Of a DNA stretch of 64,000 nucleotides, positions 1-64,000 are shown piece by piece. The stretch is from Otis tarda (Eukaryota > Chordata > Aves > Otidiformes > Otididae). The notes below the pieces were generated by a model, which saw only the letters and a program-made list of their open reading frames with translations, ran no database searches and was not told the origin of the DNA. The stretch is from positions 63,131,001-63,195,000 of the forward strand of contig CM048552.1 of assembly GCA_026413225.1 (NCBI GenBank), read 5' to 3'. Every line of letters starts with the position of its first letter. Positions within the stretch are counted from its first letter, which is position 1. The position numbers were made by a program, and so were the translations under genes.

Positions 1-113
1 TTGCCAAATGGGATAGAAATATAAGACAGCTTTAAAATTAGCTGCATGTTACGATCTTTTATTCTCTACAGTGAATGATGTGATGAACTTTTCACACTGA
101 AGTCTATTTTGGT

Positions 114-149
<36 letters not shown>

Positions 150-474
150 GCATTTGTACTTTAAGAAAAAAAAACCAAAAGGAACAAACACCCATCTAGA
201 ACACCAACTAAATCTTCACTCTGAAAAACACTCTACATCATGGCGCTAATATAAAAAAAGGTGAGTTTTACTTTTCAGCTCTATCCTGTTAGCTTCTTCA
301 GTAGACAAATAATATTTGACAGGTGTTTTGTTTTAACTTATAATATTACTTCTCTGATCTATTAATTTATCCTCTTTATACACTCTGGTAAAATTTCAGT
401 CAGACTTCACAATAGTTAGACCCTCTTCAAGATCATCAAAATGTTCAACTGATAGGACTTAGAGACAAGCTTAC
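1..474 (-). other. KDM7A intron 14, partial
   Basis: Non-coding, AT-rich sequence after the exon 14 donor. It contains an A32 run at 115-146 (poly-T in the sense of the gene). I see no exon or regulatory site. Confidence 0.6.
115..146. repeat. Poly-A tract (A32)
   Basis: Thirty-two consecutive A on the plus strand within KDM7A intron 14, which is poly-T in the sense of the gene. No attached element is recognised. Confidence 0.95.
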
Positions 475-56822
<56,348 letters not shown>

Positions 56823-57480
56823 CTTTAAAGAACTCACTGACTGAGGCGCCCGTTCGCCCGCTCCTCCCCCCGCCGCGGCCGCCGGCACCAATAACAACAG
56901 CGCGCCCGCCCCACGCGCCGCGCGCGCCCCGCCGCCGGCAGGCAGGCAGGCACGGGCAGGCGGCGCGGGAGCGAGCGAACAACAGGGCGCGGGGGCGCGC
57001 GCACGTGCGTCACCCGGCCCCCGCGGAGGCGGGAGGGGAACGCCCCCCAGCCAACCCCCCTCCCGCCCCGCCCGCCCTCGCAGCGACCCGCCCCAACCGC
57101 GCCTGCGCCCCGCCGAATGCCCGCGCCCCGCCCGGCCCGACCCCTCTGGAACTGAGCCTGCGCGGGGAGCGCGGGGGTGGGGGGGGGGGAAGCGAGCTTT
57201 CCATTGGGCGCGAGGAGGGGAGCGCACGTGCCACCGCCCCGGGAGGCGGGGCGCGGGGAGGCACGCGCTGGCCCTGCCCTCCCCCCTCTCTCCTCCCCCG
57301 GGCCAGTGTCACGCGGAGAGGGGGAGGGGCAGGGTGCTGCGAGGACACGGGCAGAGGCACGGCGGGCCGCGGCGCGCGCCGGCCCTACCCTTATGTAAGC
57401 GCGGCGGCGGAAGTGGCCGAGCAGCGCCGAAGGTGCCCGAACGCCGGACTTTGTTGTCGGGCTGCGGCCGCCCGCGCAGG
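56823..57480 (-). promoter_or_regulatory. KDM7A 5' UTR and proximal promoter region
   Basis: No TATA box is seen at a fitting distance. Matches seen are two CACGTG E-boxes (57002-57007, 57225-57230), an inverted CCAAT box (ATTGG, 57203-57207), GC boxes (for example 57244-57253), NRF1-like GCGCCTGCGC (57099-57108) and CGCGCAGGCGCA (57473-57484), and an ETS-like CGGAAGTG (57408-57415). The transcription start cannot be fixed from sequence. Motif matches are seen directly; their use is inference. Confidence 0.7.
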
Positions 57481-57884
57481 CGCAGAGGCGGGTCCCGCTC
57501 CTTGCGTGGGGGACACGGTCGGCAGCGCCTGCGGGACAGGGATGCGTGCTCGTCCTTTCCGCCGGGCAGCGTGAGGCGGCCGTCGGTTCGTCCTGGTCCC
57601 TTCTGAGCAGGGAAGGACGGCGGGCAGCACCAGCCGTGGCGAGGGGCCGCTGCCAGCGAGCAGGGCTCGGCCTGCGGGGCCGGAGGCGGAGGCCGGCGCT
57701 GGTGGCTGGCGGAGGCCCCTCTGCAGCCGGCACCGCGGAGGAACCGGCGCGGTTGGGTGGGAGCAGGTGTCCTGGAGCGGCTGTGCTGCCGCCTCTGCCC
57801 CCCTGGGCTGGGCCTGGGCTGCCGGCTCCCTCCCGAGCTCGGTGGCTGGCGGGAGCAGCCAGGTCCTGCTGCCTTCTGACCATG

Positions 57885-60800
57885 ACACCTGCGTGGGCCT
57901 GCTCAAAGTCTTGGGTTTTTTTTTTTTTTTTTCTTCTTCTCGTGTGGATCCAATAAAAGTACCTGAGCGCCTCACCAAGGGTCACAGAAAGTCAATGAAA
58001 TAGCATTCATTCGCTGTGTTTTTTGAAGAACGTTCTTCCCAACTCATCTGTACGCAGACTGAATGCCATCCGTTGAGTGCTGCAGTGGACATGCAGTGGC
58101 ACTTTCTCCTGGAGAGACCTCGGGGCAGAGGCACATCCAATTTTATGAAGTCTAGGCAGGCCAGTGTTTTCATGCTGTTGAGCTGGAGTTTGCAATCAGA
58201 TTATTTCTTGTCAAGCTCTTCGCGTATATTTGCATGACGGTTCCATTCCATGCCATCCCCTTCCCTTTCAGGACATGAAAGTAACACTAGTGTGTTCATT
58301 ATATGTCATCAAGGACAAAAAAAAAAGTAAAGTTTGAAATGGAGACAACATTTTTTTCCTGCTGGCAGGCAGAGTCTCAAGGACCTATGGAGATTATGTT
58401 GTATAAGGGAATGGGAAGTCACGTCCTCCACGCTGAAAGTACCAATTTAAAAGTGAAACAATAAATATGTTGAAGTGCATGTTACGGTGATCAAAACTGT
58501 AATAGACTAACTGTGCATACAGCATTATAATTTTATGTCTCATGCCCGTAACCACCAGTAGCCACAAAAAAAACATACACTGTACATTTGTTTGGCAGGG
58601 GGAAGCTCAGAAGTAAACGTTTCCTTTCCAGGCTGTTATTGTGAAGCTGGCTAATGATAACATTTATATAAGACAGCAACACGAGATGATGATTTGGCAG
58701 CAAATTGCACAGTAGAGAAACGTAAAACAAAGAAATCCAGCACACAGGCTATGGGACTGAATGGAGAATGAAACAGAGAAATATAGAAAATGTAAAGCAC
58801 GTCTTCAAGAAATACCAGATTCTTAAACCAAACCCTGCATGTGGTTCTGACCTGCAGGATGTTGTTAGTGGGTGTTTCGGGTACTCTTGTTTTCCAACAC
58901 ATCCCAGTGTTCCAGCAACCCAGAATGTGGCCACAGACACATTAGGTGTCTAAAAAGCTGATGTTAAGCGTAATAGAGGTAAAAAACACCAGTAAGGTAA
59001 TAAATTATGATTTCAGGGTTTCTGGAAATAACACATACCGCGAGGCTTTCTCACGAAAAATACTGTTTTCCTTTATTCATCTGATTCAAAAGCACACCCA
59101 GGAAGGTGCATAATAATAGTAGGGCCTGCAAGCTCTTGCAGAAACAATTACAGGTAATGTAACAGCTACTGAGAGACAACGGTTCAAGTCAAAGTCGTTA
59201 TTCTGTGTTTGTGCAACAAAGCGTCAGTGTATGTAGCCACGCTGGAGTCTGAACATGAACAACTCCTTGCTCCTTAGTTTGCTCTTTCTTAGGTTGTCAC
59301 GTGGTGAGCTTTACCTTGAAGTTGCAGTTACCAGCTGCAGTGGTAACTTCATCCAAAGCGGCCATAAAATTACACACATGTTGTATTTCAGGAGGTCCCC
59401 TTAATCACCTTGGCAAAGCACGCTGTTGGGTACTCCAGTGAGAGAGGGCGGGGGGGCTGCCTAACGTGCGTTAGGTGGGGAAGAGACCTTGTTTTGTTCA
59501 GGGTGAGCCCAGTGTTACCGGACTGGATGAGGAAGTTTTCAGTTGACACAGAAGAAAGTTGCCCAACAATGAGAGTGCAAAGAATGAGGAAGCAGGTTGA
59601 TCTCAGCACTCCATGGGGACCTTCCCTTCACCAGCCTTGATTACTACAACAAACTTAGGTTTTTTGGAAAAGAAAGAAGTTGCGACCTTAAGCATGCAAA
59701 GCAAAGCTCGCTATTTAATAAGCACTTTGTCTTCTGCCACAAACAACGTCCTTTGCTGCTGTGATTTCTCTCAGAACAGAGAGTGCTAGTGACTCAGTTT
59801 GCTGTGGGCACTCCTTAAGCAGGTGGGGAATACCTACCTCATCTGCTGCAAAAAAAGAAGCGCAAACCAGCTCCATCTCCCTCTCAGTCTCATCTGCTCT
59901 TTGTCAGCTTTTCTTTTGCCAAGCTTTCTTCACAACTACACTAAACTACACTTGAATATAACACAGGAAAAGTTCAGAAAAGCCGAAGAGCACACACTGT
60001 AAGAGAATTACAAAATGGCTTTCCATAAGTATTCTTTCCAGAAACCTGGACAGATTTATATGTCTTATCAAATGCAGTTTTAAAACAAAAATGGCAATCT
60101 TAGCCTTGAATGGAAACAAATAAATGAAGATAGTTTGAAGAACAATCCCCTAAAAACTTCAGGAGCACATTCATTATTCATAACAACACCTTGACACCTG
60201 GAGAGAGCTGGAGCCATAGCACTCTCCGTCCTCAGCTCCCAACCAGCAAGATTTGCCAACGCACAATGCGGGGTGCAGAGCGCCTGGTAATAAGCAATGC
60301 TGAGTTCATATGCTTGGCCCCTGGATGAGTTCCGACTGCCAAAAGCAGGTGAGGCAGCAGTGCCACGAGGCCTGAGCGGGCTGAAGAACCAGCTCCAGAG
60401 GAGCAAATAACCCTGGAGATCCAGAGGCAGGAGGACAAGGCGCGGGAATGGTGATGAAGAACCAGTGGAAGGGCAGTGAGAAGTAAGCAGGCTGGAGCCA
60501 TGAGGTTTGCTTAAAGAAAGAAGCAGGGTCACTGGACCACATCAGCCATTCTCAAGCTTTTCTAATCATCCCTGACCCACTGCTTCTTCTCTGTGATCAC
60601 ATGCCTCCCTGCTCCCTCACTGATGTACAGACGCTGTCATGCTCCCCCTTGCTCCCCGCTCTAGGTTGTACCCAGCCTACCATCTCCTCACCATCTGGAG
60701 CAAGCCAGATGACCCTTCAAGCCCTGCCCCCAAAAAGATCTTCCACCCTAAACTCCACCAAAACGTGCCCTGCCCCATGGAGCACACCCCCTGACAAACA

Positions 60801-63749
60801 CAGCTTCCAGCCTCCACACCCGGCAAGCCCCACTGGCTGCCCCCAGCCCCGTGACCAAACTCCAGCAAAGACCTTAAAAACACAGTCACGAGGGCTGGGG
60901 CTGGCAGGGGCAAACAGCTCTGACACTCAGAGCTGCAGGCCCGTGTGTAAAGAGCATCAGGTTTGTAAATGCTGAAGTCAGGGTTAGAGATCGGGACACC
61001 AAGGACTGAGAAGTGGCACCTCTTTCTTTCGTCCTCTGGACAAGCCCAATATCTGGTACTCAGTGAGGCAGAAGGCTTTGGGTTATGTTTGGGGGAGCAT
61101 TGGCTGATAGTTTACGGTTAAAGCTGGATTCAGGCTTTGGGGTAAAAAAAGGGCTGAAAGTCTAGGATTATTCCTGAATTGGATTGCAGAGATACCATAA
61201 GATCTGGTACCCAGTTCTTGTTTTTTTGGGACAGGGCTGCAAAGGGACTTGAGCTAACCAAATCAAGTGGCTTCCCATGAAGTCTGGAGGGACGATAAAT
61301 GCACTCAACCTTAAATCTGGGGTGAATTATTGCCATGAGTGGACAGTGTAGGCTAGAGAAAATGTCAGGAATAGGGAGAAGAGCTTCAGACTGAGGGACT
61401 AGGATGACAGGAAGACGATGCAGTCCCCTAGCACTACAATACATGCTTGTGCATGCTTATAATGAGCTGTCAGTCAGGTATGGTTCCCTGTTGTACAGGC
61501 CAGTATGGAGTCAGGATCGTTAGTGGTGTTTGGGTCATGGTGCAGGTGCATATACCTGGGTACAGGTCACATTAGCCAAGGCCATTGCTAGGAGCTGAGT
61601 GTGGGAAGTTTTCTGTGGTTAAAGTTACTGTTAGAGGTCAAAAAAGCGGGGTCTGTGGAATTAATTTCACCTTGCATGCTCTACAGAATACATCTATGGG
61701 TACATCATCTTCTGATCTCCCAAAAGACAACCTGTGCTGCACAGCAACCTTCACCCACTAGTCTATTACTGTCTAGCTGTTCCTAGATCTTCAGCAAGCT
61801 TCGTGGTGGGCTGAGGCCTGATATCAGCAGGGGAAAATGGTTTATAGGTGGCTCTAGGGCGCTGGGCTATGATTACAGGCAAGGGTCTTAGCAACCTATC
61901 CTTATCAACGACATGACTACTAGCGCTCTGCTCAGCAGCAGAGAAGAGGGGATGGGAGAAGAGAGCGCTCATCGTTGCACAATAAAAGCATCCACAGCCC
62001 ATGCCTGGCCTCCTGCATCTCCCAAAGCACATGCCAGACGCTCTAGGTAGCATACCAGGAGGATAAAGAAAGGGGAGCAGGGCAGGGAGGTTGCTGGGAG
62101 GGAGAAAGGGAAATTTTCGGGGACTTTTGTCACTTCTGGGTACTGGCCAAACCACATACATGTACATGCAAATATGCTTACTTGTCTCTTGGGAGGAGAG
62201 GGAGAACTCAGACTCATCAGTCAGAGGACATTGGCTCTTACTCAGCAGGGCACAGCTGGTTGAACAAATACCGGAGATGATAATCATCAGACAAAGAGGT
62301 GGCCCAGGAGTAATCGAGACTAAGGAGAATCAGAAAAAAAAAAATCAGACATTATTGGACATTTTCAGAATAACATGAAAACAATCAGATAAATTGTCAG
62401 GAAAACATGGGGGCAGAGGTAGTTTCCCCACATTCAGTCATTTCTTCAGTGTATTTTTATACATTTTGGAAAAGCACTCATTTTAAAAATTGCTTATTTA
62501 TTTTCACATCAAGAGGTTTAAGGCTGCCAAAAAGCAAAGCTCTGAACTAAAAAAGCATTCCAGTTCTCTGCATGAAACTGCCCGAAGTATACCCAGAATT
62601 GGCAATATGATCTTTGCCTCTGCAGAGAAAATACTGAGTCATGTTGTCAGCCCACACACATCTGACAAAAATAAAAGCAGCCCAACGATTCAAGATTCAC
62701 CCACTCGTCGTTTCAAGAAGACACAAGTCATTCAGTCATGCCTCATGCTTCAGAGACCTTTAGAAAACACCCAGTGCAGGGAACATTCACCCACGTCCTG
62801 CCCACGCGCAGTTTCAGACCAGCAATGTCATTTGCGACTCGTTCACGCATGGGGCTGGACGGTGTTTGGTTCTGCGTCCTTGGAGGAAGTCGCCGAGACT
62901 TAACGGTTTCTGCCGAAAACATGACACGATAGCTGCAGCCTCAGCCCTTTGTTAGCAACACCGAAGTAGTGTAACGTAGTGTACCCGGCTTGAATCCCTG
63001 GAGGAGGCAGGGAAGCACCCTGTGCTTCATTGCGTAAAAGATTTGGCAAACTCAAGCCATCATTTGCATAAGACATTACTGTACTCTTCCTTCAAGGGTT
63101 AATCCTGTACCGAAGCGTTAGCTCTCCCTGTGCTGGGCTCCCCAGTCACTCAGCACAAATTAGACCAGAGGAATTTGCACAAATATCAAGATTGGGGAAT
63201 TGCCCAGCAAATCCTCCTCTTTTTACCCCTTCCCACATCATTGTCCCCCAGCAAGAAAAAGGAGATTCCTGCATTCCACTCGGCTGCTGGCAACCTCTCG
63301 TCCTCTTTCAGTGCTAAAAGCTGCTTGGAGTATTAACAGCTGAACCTGGATGTGCGGCAGCCAGCCCAGCCCATGACGGAGGGGGAGACGTCAGCGCACG
63401 CAGGACGCCGAGTTACACAATCTCTGTGGTGCTGAAAGCGGCGCTGGAAACTTGTAAACTTGTCAGGAGCCCAAAGGCCAGAGCTAATTTGTATTTTCTT
63501 TTACACAGCATGATTTTAATCAGAGCGAAAAGCGCCTGGTTGTGTTTTATGTACAGAGTGTTGTAAGGAGAGACAAGTTAACAGAGCAACTCAGGGCAGA
63601 GCGTGCTCCGAGGGTAGCGCAGGGAGGAACATTAAACAGGGAAAGGAAAGGCAGGCGAGCCTCCTACACCCAATTTCTCAGCGTTTCCTTGGTTCCTCAG
63701 GAGGGCCACGTGCTATGAAGCAAGAGGCTAAGAGGCTTCATCAAAATGC
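57885..63749. other. Intergenic sequence upstream of KDM7A, no gene recognised
   Basis: Beyond the CpG island, base composition returns to average. A T17 run is at 57916-57932 and an AATAAA at 57952-57957. Several 60-150 codon frames (for example near 60.1-60.5, 60.6-61.0, 61.8-62.3 and 62.5-62.9 kb) show no recognisable similarity. A slightly CpG-richer patch with GACGTCA is at about 63.38-63.41 kb. In human the next gene upstream is SLC37A3, but I see none of its exons here. Confidence 0.6.
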
Positions 63750-63798
63750 TGGGTCCCTTCCAACCCTAACCATTCTATGATTCTATGATTCTATGATT
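63750..63798 (+). mobile_element. CR1 3' tail remnant
   Basis: GGGTCCCTTCCAACCCTAACC is followed by ATTCTATG-type repeats, the terminal part of a CR1 3' UTR. It is an extreme 5' truncation that leaves about 50 bp. Confidence 0.9.
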
Positions 63799-63823
63799 GC
63801 CTAATTCCCTTTATAAGAAGGAA

Positions 63824-63863
63824 GAATTAAAAAAAAAAAAAAAGAAAGAAAAAAGAGACCTTC
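63824..63863. repeat. A-rich simple repeat
   Basis: A run of A interrupted by AAAG units follows shortly after the CR1 remnant. The rest of the sequence to the window end shows nothing recognisable. Confidence 0.8.
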
Positions 63864-64000
63864 AGAAAGTTTGAGGACAAGCTTATTTGAAAAAGCTCTT
63901 TCCATAGATTCTAGATGTGTCACCAGGTAAAACACAGCATTCAGGAAACCCATCTCACTTACAGCCAATATTTGACAGCAGTTGAGTCTGGGTGATCTCT

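Noticed and set aside
60080..62932. Several 60-170 codon frames upstream of KDM7A
   Set aside because: No recognisable domain, overlapping frames on both strands and no splice pattern. They fit chance frames in sequence of average composition. SLC37A3 exons were looked for and not seen.

Overview
The window is vertebrate nuclear DNA, almost certainly from a bird. It carries several CR1 LINEs ending in the avian ATTCTATG-type 3' tail and two solo LTRs of an avian ERVL-like type. The class-level call is firm. Neoaves is suggested only by my recollection of the LTR family.

One protein-coding gene accounts for nearly everything. It is the N-terminal two thirds of KDM7A (JHDM1D), a PHD-finger plus JmjC histone lysine demethylase, on the minus strand. 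I could place fourteen coding exons by homology, with intact splice sites and phases that all join in frame. Exon 1 (ATG at 56822) lies in a large CpG island at about 55.5-57.9 kb, and exon 14 ends at 475. Together they give 1828 coding bases, or 609 complete codons. The remaining C-terminal exons and the 3' UTR lie beyond the left edge. The reconstructed protein keeps all eight zinc ligands of the PHD finger and the HxD...H iron triad of the JmjC domain. One intron (intron 12) uses a GC donor instead of GT.

Layout from left to right: 0.5-20.6 kb holds exons 14 to 3, separated by introns of 0.26-5.4 kb. Exon 2 is at 26.5 kb. A 30-kb intron 1 (26.5-56.7 kb) contains most of the repeats. It holds two minus-strand solo LTRs (27.6 and 47.2 kb), a 1.8-kb CR1 with an uninterrupted 574-aa reverse-transcriptase frame (28.2-30.1 kb), a decayed minus-strand CR1 (42.0-44.4 kb) and a small CR1 scrap (45.1 kb). 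Intron 10 holds another degraded CR1 (5.5-6.6 kb). Intron 2 holds an 89-bp CR1 scrap identical to part of the 28-kb copy.

The CpG island carries the KDM7A promoter and, in the first part of intron 1, good matches to CTCF and PBX-MEIS/PREP motifs. Beyond the island (57.9-64 kb) I recognise no coding gene, only a CR1 3' tail near 63.77 kb. No RNA gene, CRISPR array or prokaryotic feature was seen, and I found no new system. The most checkable points are the GC-AG intron, the intact CR1 frame, the 89-bp duplicated CR1 piece and the regulatory motifs in the CpG island.
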